From positions 22,970,254 through 23,034,253 of the forward strand of contig OX352765.1 in assembly GCA_947095585.1 (NCBI GenBank): a stretch of DNA of 64,000 nucleotides, in the 5' to 3' direction. The notes beneath the pieces are model-generated. The model had not been told where the DNA came from. It did not search any database and saw only the letters and a list, made by a program, of their open reading frames with translations. This document shows, one piece after another, positions 1 through 10,345 of the stretch. The DNA is from Nephrocerus scutellatus. Lineage: Eukaryota > Arthropoda > Insecta > Diptera > Pipunculidae. Numbering within the stretch: position 1 is the first letter of the stretch; each line of letters opens with the position of its first letter. A program made the position numbers and the translations under genes.

Positions 1-347
1 TCTTTTTATAAGTTGCGTGATACGTCAGGCCTTCAATTCTGAAGCAGCAAGAAGTTTTCAAAAAAAAATTTGGGCGCTTTTTTACATTCCCCTTACTATG
101 TTGTTCTGTGCATTTTTTCTTTGCGTAAGAGGATCTTTAATTACCTATTAGAATCCTTACAAGCAAGTTCAGCTACTCAACTCAGCTATATCTTTTGTCT
201 TCGTTTTTTTTGTTAAAATTAACAAACCGCACATTCAAAAAACTAAAAGCAAGTAACTTTACAGCCTTCTAAGTTTATAATTTACATATTGATTATGTTA
301 TTTGCTAGTTAATAATAAAATTGTACAAAAAACAGTTATCTTTTCTC
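1..347. other. AT-rich flank downstream of the E2 gene
   Basis: AT-rich sequence without a recognisable coding region. It should include the 3' untranslated region of the minus-strand E2 gene, whose stop codon is at 348-350. I see no canonical AATAAA signal on the minus strand close to the stop. Confidence 0.4.
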
Positions 348-1197
348 TCAATCTATTCTTGGTCTTTTTGGTCTTCCTTCGAAATTTCCATCAGGTGACT
401 CTTTTCCAATAGCAGTAGAATACTTTCGCGATAATTCTTTCGAAGATGCCTGAAGAATATTTTCTTTAGTAATACTATCTTTAGTCGAATAAGTAGGTTG
501 TGTAATTTTAGATGTTCCAGCATCGTGATCCTGAACATATTCAGTTTTGTTAGTATTTTCCGAAGGCTCTCTTTCAACTTCCATTTGATCGAGACGTCTG
601 TTCATGTGCCTTTTGGCTGTCTTGTCGAACAGTTCCCTATTTGTTTTGTACATGTCAGCAGCATCACCCTGTAGTGGGTCATCTGGATTAGGTGAAGCTA
701 ACAGCAATCGAATTGAGATAAGTATCGATTCAAGGGTTATTGCAGGATTGTACGTGCCAGTAGGCGGCATCCGCAATAAATCGAGACAAATGTTCCCATC
801 TATATTGATTCATTCAGGAGTAAATAGAACATTTATAAAGGAAACGAAAAAAACCCATCTTACTAGAGTCTATGTTCGGATGAAAAATTGGTGTTTGGAA
901 TTTAATTGTTGGTGGTTGAAATGGATATTGATCTCCGACTTTAATGTTTACTTCAAATTTACCGCCATCGTACGGTGAGTCGGGAGGTCCTGGGATAACC
1001 GCTATTAATTGGGAGTTATCTAGTGCATCTGGACTTATAGTACAAGAAATTCCTATTGAGGGAACATTAACACTAGCTTATCATGAAAGTACATATATAT
1101 TTAGTAGGAAATTCAGTAAATTACCATGGTTTTGCTTAGATTCTTGAATCTTATGCAGTTCGACAGGAATCCGTACTCTTTTAATTTTTGCAAACAT
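348..1197 (-). CDS. Ube2t: UBE2T-type E2 ubiquitin-conjugating enzyme, three exons
   Basis: Spliced CDS: exons 1197-1125, 1052-864 and 799-348, with introns 1124-1053 and 863-800, all GT/AG. The lengths (73+189+452 nt) give a continuous 237-residue protein. The UBC fold spans roughly residues 1-150. The HPN motif is at 82-84 and the catalytic cysteine is Cys92, eight residues later in GNICLDLLRMPP, which is standard E2 spacing. The segment ITLESILISIRLLLASPNPD is the E2 helix after the active site and most resembles UBE2T. Known family role: UBE2T works with FANCL to monoubiquitinate FANCD2 in Fanconi-anaemia DNA repair. The C-terminal tail (about 160-237) is polar, rich in Ser, Lys and Glu, and ends in a basic KRPRI patch that could be a nuclear signal. 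The family is usually about 197 residues in human, so the tail is longer here. The start is the only ATG in frame upstream of VELHKIQE. Another E2 class is possible but less likely. Confidence 0.85.
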
Positions 1198-1766
1198 ATT
1201 CGTGCTTTTTAAATTATGTAGCTTATTTTATTTGCGCCGTTTTTCCAATATTCGAAATGTCAAAGCATTTTTTTAAAGGCTGGCTGTGTTCAACAACTAC
1301 AAGTATATGCGTCCACATATTTGCTGGATAAAAAAATTATGCTATAAATTTAACATTTTGAAAGTTTATTACTATTTTTTGTAGAAAATTTTACAAAAGT
1401 AAAAAAACTAGAGTTGTTATACTTTTAAATAAATGCAATATTACAATCATAGTAATGGTAGGAAACGCTTTTAACAACTTCAACCGCTTTTAAGAAATAA
1501 AGTTAATTTTTTCTTTCTTAAAAACTCTGCGCCAGAGTGGTTTTATGGCTGTCAAGTTGTTCCTTTCCCCTTAATAACAACTCTACCGTAAAGCGAAAAC
1601 AGATTTTTGGAGATTTACCCCTCTTGATACTTAAATAACAACAACACATTCAACAACAAAAATTTAAACAAAAGATTTTCGCCTTCCGTGTTTGATTTAC
1701 CTTTTGAAAAAATCTGGAAAAAAAAATTAACATAAATCAAACGTTAAAGTGGATTTAGAATATAGC
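1198..1766. other. 5' flank of the E2 gene
   Basis: No coding region or repeat recognised. This is presumably promoter sequence for the minus-strand E2 gene, but no clear TATA or initiator is visible. Confidence 0.35.
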
Positions 1767-2250
1767 CGTGCGAGAAAAAATGAATGGGCTGAATATAGTT
1801 AAATTGAAGTTGTGGTTAGCCAGAAGAAAGAGATCGACATTACGAGAATGTTATAGTTATTTTATAGTAACATGGGAAATTTTATCTATAGAAATTTTAT
1901 CAATTCGCCGTTCGGATCCGGCATTAAATTGTAGGTCCCTCCATTTGTGTGCAAAAATATGCATGCTCAACACAAATGATTGCGAGAAGTCAGACCTTGG
2001 ACCGCATGGTCTTTCGCGCCGATATTATTATAGTAATTTTATAGTAACATTAGAAAATGTATCTTTGAGCCGTGTGAGAGAAAATGGGCTGAATGGCTAT
2101 TAAATAAAAAATAGTGGTTAGCCAGACGAGAGGAGTAGTATATTTTCTAATGCTACCATAATAATATTGAGAATATTTCACTTGCAGATATAAAATAACT
2201 ATAACATTCTCGTAGTGTCAATCTCTTCTGGCTAACAACCACAACAACCA
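1767..2250. repeat. Composite direct and inverted repeat cluster
   Basis: The segment around 1810-1868 (TTGTGGTTAGCCAGAAGA onward to GAGAATGTTATAGTTATTTT) recurs as its reverse complement at about 2186-2245. A block beginning GCCGTG and containing AAAATG...GGGCTGAAT, followed by the GGTTAGCCAGA core, is also repeated directly at 1767-1820 and 2069-2125. Between the arms lies a SINE fragment. The inverted arms of about 55-60 bp suggest a foldback or terminal-inverted-repeat element, possibly rearranged. Confidence 0.5.
1912..2036 (+). mobile_element. SINE fragment, 3' half
   Basis: Matches the 3' half of the tRNA-derived SINE seen at 24.6, 32.0 and 45.0 kb. It shares the CATTTGTGTGCAAAAATAT...ACACAAATG hairpin, the CGGATCCGGCATTAAATTGTA region, and the CGCGCCGA end followed by an ATT-rich tail. 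It is in the opposite orientation to the other copies and lacks the tRNA-like head. Confidence 0.6.
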
Positions 2251-2516
2251 GATTTGAAAAAAAACGACATGAAATAATCCTTCGTTTAGGAAACAGTCTG
2301 AGAGAACTGTTAATCCAGTATATTAGCCGATGTAAACTACCTTAAAACCATTAATTTTCAATTCTCAAAAAATGTACTAGAAGTTTTATTTACACTTCAG
2401 AATAAATGTAAATAAGTATAAAAAAAACCATATGGGCATAGAACGTCAATTCCACTGCAGTTGCAGTTGCTGATTACTTCAACGTTCAGCTTCAGCCCCT
2501 AGCCTTCAGGCCAAGT

Positions 2517-2795
2517 TCAAGCTGCAGCTGCACCGTGTACGTAAGAACTAAGAACTTTGGTCGTATATTCTAATGGGTTTGTTTTTGTTGTTTTCTTTTT
2601 ACCATTAACAATAATTTTTTCAATCCTTCTTTGCAAACCAGTAAACGCTATTTTATATTTATTTTGCAACAAATCGTACTTGGAATCTTGGATACAGCCT
2701 GCTGCATCATCCTGTATACTGTATAGTGCCTTCGTTAGATCCAACCAGAAATGAGAATTTAAGTTTTTGCTAGCAAAGTAGCATTTTACAGAGAT
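2517..2795 (-). CDS. Open frame of unknown identity, possible exon
   Basis: An uninterrupted 92-codon minus-strand frame with protein-like composition (for example WLDLTKALYSIQDDAAG and LQNKYKIAFTGLQRRIEKI) and a TGA stop at 2517-2519. It contains no ATG, so if real it needs an upstream exon; an AG acceptor is available at about 2770. Its 5' edge comes within 60 bp of the start codon of the plus-strand TMEM267-like gene, which leaves almost no room for a separate promoter. It may be a terminal exon, a transposon remnant or a chance frame. I do not recognise the family. Confidence 0.22.
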   Translation of the reverse strand: MSVKCYFASKNLNSHFWLDLTKALYSIQDDAAGCIQDSKYDLLQNKYKIAFTGLQRRIEKIIVNGKKKTTKTNPLEYTTKVLSSYVHGAAAA

Positions 2796-2819
2796 TTATA
2801 TTAAATCGTTTTCTTCCAA

Positions 2820-3545
2820 ATGTACTGCCATCTAATGGTTTACATTCGTATAGTATTAACTACGTTGCTTACGATTACTTGTTTGTTGGGTGACAATTTT
2901 GTCGATTTAACCCAGCATCCGTTGTTAAGGGCGCTTGGGGATAATGCCACACATGCAGTTATCGGAGCTGTTACCGGAATTGCCTTCGTTGTGCAATTCT
3001 ATGATAGAACGTCTAATTTATTCGGCTGGTTGTTGATATTCATTTGTTTTTCCATTTCGTCGCTTATCGATGTGGATCATTTTATTGAGGCCCGATCGTG
3101 GAATTTGGAGGTAAGTTTTTGTATTTGTTTATGCAATTAATTTTTTAAAAGATAAGCCCACTTTCTCTAGGACGCAACGAACATACTTCGGAGACCATTT
3201 CTACATTGCTCGACTATAATTGTTATACTTATTGTTTTTTACATTGTCCTGGCAAGCTTAAATTATTTCAAGATGAGTCTCGTGTTGGGTGTTCTAATCT
3301 GTGGATTTACAACTCATCACACACGCGATGCTGTCCGTCGGGGATATTGGATATGCCCATTTGGTCGGACTGAACGTCTTTCGTATCAGCTTTATATTTT
3401 TATAACGATTTTAACACCCTATGTGATCTTTTATTTACATTCAATTTGCCGAAGCAATGCTGTGCAGCATTTTCTTGGCAATTACTTTAAGCTGCAGGAA
3501 AATTATCGCGTGGGCAACGGTGGATATCGTTATTCAATCGTTTAA
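2820..3545 (+). CDS. Tmem267: TMEM267-type multi-pass membrane protein, two exons
   Basis: Exons 2820-3110 and 3171-3545 flank a 60-bp intron (GTAAGT...CTCTAG, phase 0), giving 221 residues; human TMEM267 is about 215. Conserved family blocks are visible: a LLRALGDNATHAVIG helix start, IDVDHF near the end of exon 1, RRPFLHCST at the start of exon 2, then HHTRDAVRRGYWICPFGRT. Several hydrophobic segments (about residues 8-22, 45-75, 115-145 and 170-190) predict a multi-pass membrane protein. Molecular function is unknown for the family. The paired DVDH and HHxRD histidines recall membrane-bound metal-dependent hydrolases of the YdjM type, which is an inference only. A poly(A) signal AATAAA lies at 3871-3876. 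The start is the first in-frame ATG; MVYIRIV six codons on is an alternative. Confidence 0.85.
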
Positions 3546-4319
3546 AATGTATGTCTCCAGGTTTTTGACTTTCATGCTGAGTTATCTTGATGCTAAAATC
3601 GCTTATCAGTTTTTGCAAAGAGAAGGTATAAGTATATCACTTAATGCATTTGAAGTGATAAAATTACCTTAATTAAAATTACCTTTAATTAAAACTCTTT
3701 AAAATAATTCTTGCCTTATTCAATGAAAAAAAGCAACCACTTCTACTCCTTTTTAAAATTTGAACTACTTGGCTACTAAGTAGTCTGCGTCCAATTGGAT
3801 CAAATCCATTCGTTAAAAATATTGACATCCAAGAAAGAATAGAGTGATAAAAGTTTTTTAGAGTACCTTAAATAAAAGTTTTCAAAATAATCTAAGCTTT
3901 ATTTAGTCTAGTATTTTAGAAGAATTTATTAAATATATAAATACACAACAAGAAAAATCAAGATTTATCTTCCAGTCACTTTAAATCAATGCGCATCAAT
4001 AGAATTTAGGTGAATATCTAATGTAATGTGATATTAAATTAAATATTTGTAGACTGCTGTTAACTAATTTATATCAAAATATATAATATACGTGCTGCTC
4101 CATTTAGATTTTTTCAGCACTAAAAAGATTCCTCTTGCATTTTCTAATGTCATACGTTAGTCCTAGTTCTTAATAGAAATATAACAAATTTAAAAATTTT
4201 AACGAATCATATAAAAAATCAGTAAATACACAATACACAAATCATAGTTATATAATATGTAGTATGTAGTATTAGGTTTATGCTCTTAAGATTGTAAGTT
4301 ATTTTTATAATTATAAAGT
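3546..4319. other. 3' untranslated region and AT-rich flank of TMEM267-like gene
   Basis: Contains the likely polyadenylation signal AATAAA at 3871-3876 for the plus-strand gene. After that it is AT-rich with no gene or repeat I can support. Confidence 0.5.
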
Positions 4320-5810
4320 AGGCATTAGCTGGTAGCCATGCATGTATGCAAGGTAGTGCACAAAACGCTACGAACAGCATACCACGCAGTCACCTTCTCT
4401 ATTGTTACCTTTAATTTTAAAATGACAAATAAGTCAGCTAAAAAAAAAAAGAAACAGCAAAGAAAAATAAACGTAATAAGAATGCCTTATAATTAACGAT
4501 TTGTTGTTATTGCTAATTTTTTACTATATGCTTTGCCCTTTATCAACCGGGTATTGATTTTGACTTGAAATGCTTACGATATTTATAATTTTTTTTGTTT
4601 CTTTCCTAGTTGGTGTAGATTCGTTTTCAATGGTTTGCTATTTTTCAGTTAAGAGTTGGAATTTCTCGCGAGAAGCAGTTCTCGAAGTGAAGCTAAGCGT
4701 GATTTGAAACGTACCTTTTTTTCATAATGAACCGGTATTAATAAGTTTGTTGCATCAATTGATATTATTTCTTAAACGTGACCTATTTTGAAAGTGACCT
4801 AAGTGAAAGTGTGCAGACGGGTTTGGTTAATATTTTGATACAATGAAAAATTTTGAATTGATAGTTGCTGAGACAACTGAATGCATTTTTTGACGCTTTT
4901 TCTGGCTTTACTATCGTGGTAAATGAGACCCCAATGTACTCTGAGTTGTGTATTGAGGAGTGCAACTTAAATTTGAAAGAAAAAACTTTTCAAGTCTTAA
5001 ACGTCTTTTTTCTGTAATTAAGGCAGAAGCTAACAGCTAACATTCGGGGCTTTAACGATTTACTTTAAAAATCTGTTAATCTCTTTTAGTATTACCTTTA
5101 AATATAAATCTTTTCCAATAAACGGAATAGATCTTAGCTGACTTTCATTCGCTCACATTCACATTATTAAGGCATAACCCGTTCTTATTTAAAACATTAA
5201 TTAATTACCTGACCTGCTGCAACTGGAACAGATCGATTTATTGTACATAATTGTATTTTTTCTGAACATACAAGTAGGTACTCATTGTTTATATGTTTGT
5301 AAACTGTTCTTTTAATGAGCCAACACTTGAATGTTGAAGACGAGCATCGAAAGCTTTTGGTATGTTTGCTGTGTTATACATTTGATTATGGATAACAAAT
5401 CCACATGAACTCGAGCAAAATAATATTATGTCATTGGATTGCATTCCTAGAGCATAATAATTACAAACATATTGACGAAAGGCACCAGCTAGAAGCTTTT
5501 TCCACCCACATGCATACCAACTTTTGTGTATGGCGTGGTGTGTGGCTCTTTTAGTTTTCTACAGTGGTACAATTGGCCGAATTATGCTGCTAGTTGTTAC
5601 ATTTTACATATATGTTTGCTTTTTATACAAGTAAGCCTATAGTGTTTGTATTTAAATTTCAAAAGTACCATTGCTTTAAATATGGGCCGATAATTTCTTT
5701 AAAGGAAGTCATGCAAATAAAATGTATTTATTATTTAATGCATTTGAATTTTTTATATATTCCATTCAAAGAATGTAATATAATGTGTTTTTGTTAAGAC
5801 AAGCTCTAGC
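4320..5810. other. Intergenic stretch with a possible initiator and two short frames
   Basis: Nothing firm. A fly-type initiator TCAGTT occurs at about 4645 and is followed by GC-richer, UTR-like sequence to about 4715. Two short ATG frames are visible. One at 4422-4496 encodes a Lys-rich 24-mer (MTNKSAKKKKKQQRK...). The other at 5315-5359 (MSQHLNVEDEHRKLL) is followed by GTATGT, so it could be a tiny first exon in phase 0. Neither has independent support. Confidence 0.2.
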
Positions 5811-5879
5811 CCAATTGGCTGATACTGCGACATAAAAAGATCTATTATATCTTAGGGTGTAACTAATCTAAGAGACTAA

Positions 5880-7036
5880 CTACCTCCGTTATGAAGGATA
5901 GTATGTCCTTAGTGGCAGAGTTTCGCAGATCTGCCGACCAACATATTGCCTTGTGGAAAATACGTCTCCTCCACTAGATCATTGCTGGACAATCACAGAA
6001 AATGTGTTGTCCTACGAGCAGAATCTTCATTCCAAGATTAATTTTGCTATGGTGATATCGCAGGCCACAATGACCTGTGAGAAAGCTCACCAGCTTTCTC
6101 ATGCTATCCTTGTCTAGATCAAGGATTTCCTTGTAGGAAAAGGGCCTGATTAACCGTTTGAATTGTCTAAGCCCTGGGATATTATCCCAATGGGCCAGAC
6201 GAAGTCTACCTTCCCAATTATTAAGAACCACAGTAAGGTTCCGGTCCTAAGAAGGCAGATTCTGAACCAGGCCCGGCTAGTTAATCCACATGCTCCTTGC
6301 CTGCAATTCCCAGGTGAGCAGGGACCCAACCAAGTTTTACCCTGTTAAGCCCTGCCAGGGATTGCAGTGCATCGTATCAGCATTTAACTGATATAGAGTC
6401 CATTATGTTGGACGGACGATAGCGTTTTCAGTGCTGCTTGACAATCTGAAGAGATATAAATCGTAGCGCCTCTAATACCCTTACTAAGGTTAATCCTAGC
6501 GCAGACCTCAATGGCATGGAGTTCAAAGTAAAAAAGTACCTCTTCGCGAATCACATTTATGAATGTGGGTTTCGAGCCTTTATTTACAATTTCTATATTA
6601 CTACTAATGAGATATTCTAAAACAAACTCACCCCTTCTGTTGACGTCACCACTGCCACAGACAACGTAATGCGCATTTGCGTCACAACCAATGATGTATA
6701 TCCTTGCAGTATAGTATGCGTTTCTGGACTGCAATGGGCGGATTTTTTTCGTCATCGCCAGGGAAGTATGCCGAGGAACACACGATGTTATTTGGTCTCC
6801 TCTCGGTCCTTCGTCATGAATTCTGGAATTGGAAGAAAGTAAATATTCTTCCTAATCAAGCAGAACGCTGACTCCCCGCATTTAAAGATTAGCTTACATG
6901 CCTTATTCCGTAGACCTGTTGTTAGCCCACTCAACTTTCTTCTGATTTGCGTGCCCAGCGGCACCGCTTTTCGGAATGAAGAACCGGCCATATTGCCGGT
7001 CGTACGAGATACTGTCGTACAATCTCTAGTAGACAT
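5880..7036 (-). pseudogene. ORF2 relic: endonuclease fused by deletion to RNase H
   Basis: The APE-type endonuclease reads from about 7036 to 6534 with one frame break; IIGCDANAH, NRRGEFVLEYLISSNIEI and KGSKPTFIN are typical. At about 6533 the same frame jumps directly into RNase H sequence (ELHAIEVCARINLSKGIRG, then IYISSDCQAALKTL). The whole reverse transcriptase is therefore missing while the frame across the junction stays open. Downstream, 6231-5974 carries LVSFLTGHCGLRYHHSKINL and the cysteine-rich C-terminus (FCDCPAM). Confidence 0.7.
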
Positions 7037-8010
7037 TGTAGACCAAAGGTCTAACTAAAGTTTTGCTACTTCTGTTGCCAGAAGAGCTTGGACCAGCATG
7101 CCTAGTGGACCTGCTGGTCGAAGGAGTTGGTCTAATGACCTTCTTTTTAGGAGAGGTACCGGAGCCGCTTTGATCAACATGCCCAGCAGCGCTGTTGGTC
7201 GAAGTGGCCGATTGTGATGCCTGTGTGGAGGGTGTTACTCCGGAATCTTCGTTTTTAACATGCCCAGCGGCGATGTTGGAAGAAGAGGGGACTTCCTCAT
7301 TCGCTGAATTGCCGCGGCTAGACGCTTAAACCTTGTCTGTGCTGTTAAGGATTTGCTTTACATGTCCAAAGCGGTAGCCACTTTTACCTATGTAGGTGTG
7401 AAGCCTTCTCATGGAGGCATCGTCAACCGCCAAAACGAGGTGGAAGAGTGCACCTTCCTGCTTTCTCTATATAACTTTCCACAAGTTAGCTTGTAGTCCA
7501 GTATTCTGCGCAGCGATTTTAGCTAGAACTTTGTCAGAAGATAGCTCCAAACTCTGTAAAAAGAACCTACGAACGATGTGTGGTTTGGGGAACGATCCTT
7601 TAAGCCAAGCCAAGCATACAAGCCAACTCGATTTTAAATATGAATCGGTAAATTGCGACCACACACCGCTGACGGTCATCTAAATCGAGGTGTCAATAAC
7701 CGCCTCCTGAAAACGAGCCGTCTGCTCATTAGTGAGGGGGTTTGTAGCCAGGTCAATCGGGACGACACCCAACCTGACAACACTAGCCACTTGGCTGAAA
7801 GTGGGAATGTCGGGTGTAGGTTCCGCCTTGAATTTTTTTGGGGAGCGGTTTTGGCAAATTCGAGAGCACTATCTCTACTCTCGCCAGTGCGTAGAGTATG
7901 TCTAAGCCGCCTTTTCTCAAGCGAGTTAATTTTGATGAATCCATCCCTTTGTTTCTGGAACTGTAGTCTATCTAATGCTTTTCCAATAGAAGAACAAGCG
8001 GATTTCTCCG
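7036..8010 (-). pseudogene. ORF1 (Gag-like) relic of the non-LTR element
   Basis: The minus strand reads SLEKRRLRHTLRTGESRDSA and on through LTNEQTARFQEAVIDTSI. It continues after a stop into LKGSFPKPHIVRRFFLQSLE, SSDKVLAKIAAQN and, with a frame shift, SMRRLHTYIGKSGYRFGHVK. This resembles the fly retrotransposon Gag-type domain DUF4780, an assignment from memory of the family. The C-terminus is Ser/Thr/Pro-rich with repeated AAGHV blocks and ends VRPLVYNVY just before the ORF2 region. It is not functional. Confidence 0.55.
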
Positions 8011-8420
8011 ACAGGCATCGACAAGTGTGGATGCGCGTCAGAATCAGAGTTGTAATTTGTAATTTATGAATTGTTGCTATATATGTTCATAAAAGACCGT
8101 ATAAAACATTGCACCGCCAATCAGAAAAATTGACTGAATTATGTGGAGGTCCTCGATGGAGATCTTATGTGCTCCAATTGGAATGGGGATGATATTCTAT
8201 TATCAATTATAACAATCCCAGCTGGCTAAATTCAATGCTCGTCCATCAATCTGTTGACTCTCCTCAACATTTGCCTTGTTTGTCATCAGTGTCATCAGCG
8301 TGCTCTATCAGAAGCACGTCCACCGGCATTTCTGGTTTTCTTGAACATTGCCTACGTCTCTTCTCGTTCTAGTGGAACGTAAACTTTATAGTTTTCCCAG
8401 AATCACCCCCTCGTTGATAT

Positions 8421-8807
8421 GATTTGATGATGGAGCATTTTTTTCATAAATTTGAGATCACAGAATATAATAAAAACATAAATTGTATCACACAATAAAG
8501 CAGTCATCTATTTGGGGATGCTTTGTGTTTTATTTTTGTAAGCTAAAGCTATGGTCAGCGTGTGGTGGCACACGTCTGTTTTGAACAACCAACCCAAAAA
8601 ATATAAATGTTAATTTAGAATGCAAGTATATAATATTATGTGCCCATTAAAACATTTAAACAAATGACTTAATCAATATTTTTGGCATTTTGCGCTGCTT
8701 TATTTTACCATTGATTTTATTTTATTTTTATTTCTATTCATAAAAATTTATTAGTTTTTTACTAAATTTTTATGCTTCTCGGATCTTCTTCCATATATAT
8801 AAGGATC
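8421..8807. other. AT-rich spacer
   Basis: No gene or repeat recognised between two mobile-element remnants. Confidence 0.35.
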
Positions 8808-9007
8808 ACATATTCTCCGTTAGTTTTGATTTCAAGCCGATACCATTAAGGTTGGGTGTTACCAAGATCAAGACGTCCTTGTCCATACGCCTTTCTTTTA
8901 GTACAGAAAAATTCGTGTCCCATAAATACAGTGTGAGCCGGGAAGGTAGGACGTTGTTCGAAAAGCTTGTGTTAAATAAAAAAATACATTTCTTTGTTAA
9001 ATCGAAA

Positions 9008-9236
9008 TCATGTACGAAAAATAAAGTCTTCAAAATGGCGGCGGTTTTTCTCAAGGCATTCTCGAAGACGAGTTGAAAAATTGTTTATGCACATCTCTAT
9101 CATTGCTGTAGGAATGCCACGAATTTCTCTTGTGCTTGCAGCTGATAACTCAGCAAGAGCACCTGCTTTTTCTGCAAAAACCTTGGCTTTGAGGTATTCC
9201 CATAAAAAATAAGAAAGAACCAGTGGTCCTGAGGTT
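9008..9236 (-). pseudogene. C-terminal fragment of a Tc1/mariner-class DDE transposase
   Basis: In the frame ending at the TGA at 9008-9010 the minus strand reads LSYFLWEYLKAKVFAEKAG, then ALAELSAASTREIRGIPTAM, a helical segment and FEDFIFRT-stop. The FLWxYLKxKV block after the last catalytic Asp and the HFEDFIFRT end are typical of insect IS630/Tc1/mariner transposases. The segment just upstream (about 9210-9240) continues in a shifted frame, so the gene is broken. A short echo of the same sequence (AAGAACCAGTGGTCCTGAGG) is at about 11850-11876. Confidence 0.55.
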
Positions 9237-9439
9237 CGTAATTCGTTTTAAATTCATATTCCTTATTGGTATGGCTCCTCGAACTCCCGCCGAAATGCTC
9301 GCGCTGTGGAGTAATCGCTGATCCGTCCGTACCGTGGTACGTAAGTAAACAGCCGATGTCACAAGGTCCAAGGCACCATGGCAACGGAAACATAGCAACA
9401 GAAACAGCACGTAATAAGGAGTACATATGTACTTTTGTT

Positions 9440-10345
9440 TTTTGTACAGACCCTTGCCAATATGTCTGACAGTGCGACCTAAAGATATCTATTGTACCAG
9501 GGTATAACTAATCTAATAGCTCTTTCCGTTTGCAGGGTAGAGTTTAAATTTCTCTCTCGTTGTTTTGGTTTGGCGTTCTATTTGCGAACTGTACCCGGGG
9601 TACAGTTTGATTTTGCCTTTTATTTGCAAGATTTTGTAACCGAAACTGTAACTTTGCTACCCGTCGAGAATCGATTCATTTACTCAGCAAGATGGCGAAG
9701 AGAGAGCAAGCAGACTTATTTCTCAGTTTGTTGTTCTTGTCAAATTTGGTTTTGGTTTGGCGTTCTATTTGTAAAGCATTCACCACGAAAACCACGAAAA
9801 CTCTGTCATTTTGGTTGGTTTCGGATATGGTTTTAGCAAATTGAAAGAGACATAAGAGACGTACCACCTCGTACGTCCTTAGTAGTAGTGTTTCTAAACT
9901 CTGCTGACGAACATACTTCCTTATGGAAGATACGCTTCCTTGACCAATGTAATGCTGGGCATTCACAGAGAATGTGGTCAGATAATTCGTCATCTTTCGA
10001 GCAGAACCTACATTTCGTGTCTGAGCCTAGATGATGCTAATGGGCCTCTTCATTATTGTATACATCCAGTGTATCATTTTTGGCCGTGAAGGCGTCTACT
10101 GGCCCACGTGGCTCTAGTGGCGCGCTCGATTTCGGAGTTGATATGACAATACCAACTATAACGATGACTCCAAGATATTTAACCTCACGGCAATAAACTA
10201 AAGTGGTGCCTTTGATGATGACAGTTTCTAGATTGGCCAGCCTCCTTTTTGTATATGGCACTAGAACAGTTTTGCAACAAGTGTGTAAAGAGTATATACC
10301 AGCTATTCCAAAATCATTAGCCACCCACCTAGGAACGGAACCGGA
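9440..10345 (-). mobile_element. Non-LTR retrotransposon fragment, same group as the 5.8-kb copy
   Basis: The 3' end (about 9440-9519) aligns with the 3' ends of the copies at 5.8 and 36.8 kb (TTAGATTAGTTATACCCTGG on the minus strand). Inward from the insertion at 9520-9849 come the Cys-rich C-terminus (CRFCSKDDELSDHILCECPA), then RT thumb sequence (IIKGTTLVYCREVKYLGVI) at about 10150-10230. Most of ORF2 is missing. Confidence 0.6.
9520..9849. mobile_element. 330-bp MITE inserted in the non-LTR fragment
   Basis: Interrupts sequence that is contiguous in the related copies. The ends are inverted: CTCTTTCCGTTTGCAGG on the left and, reverse-complemented, CTCTTTCAATTTGCTAA on the right. Internally GTTTTGGTTTGGCGTTCTAT occurs twice about 188 bp apart, and a near-palindrome CTGTACCCGGGGTACAG lies at about 9589-9605. 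No clear target-site duplication is visible. Confidence 0.5.

Larger units (their letters stand above)
5811..8420 (-). mobile_element. Non-LTR retrotransposon (I/R1/LOA group), internally deleted
   Basis: Minus-strand element with recognisable ORF1, endonuclease, RNase H and C-terminal region, but no reverse-transcriptase domain. The 3' untranslated end (5811-5880, with AATTGGGCTAGAGC on the minus strand) matches the 3' end of the related copy at 35.3-36.8 kb, which fixes the orientation. An RNase H domain in ORF2 places it in the I/R1/LOA part of the non-LTR tree (family knowledge). Several frameshifts and stops show it is dead. Confidence 0.75.

Noticed and set aside
4422..4496. Lys-rich 24-residue frame as a small protein gene
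   Set aside because: The Lys run comes from an A-rich tract; no promoter or conservation can be shown.
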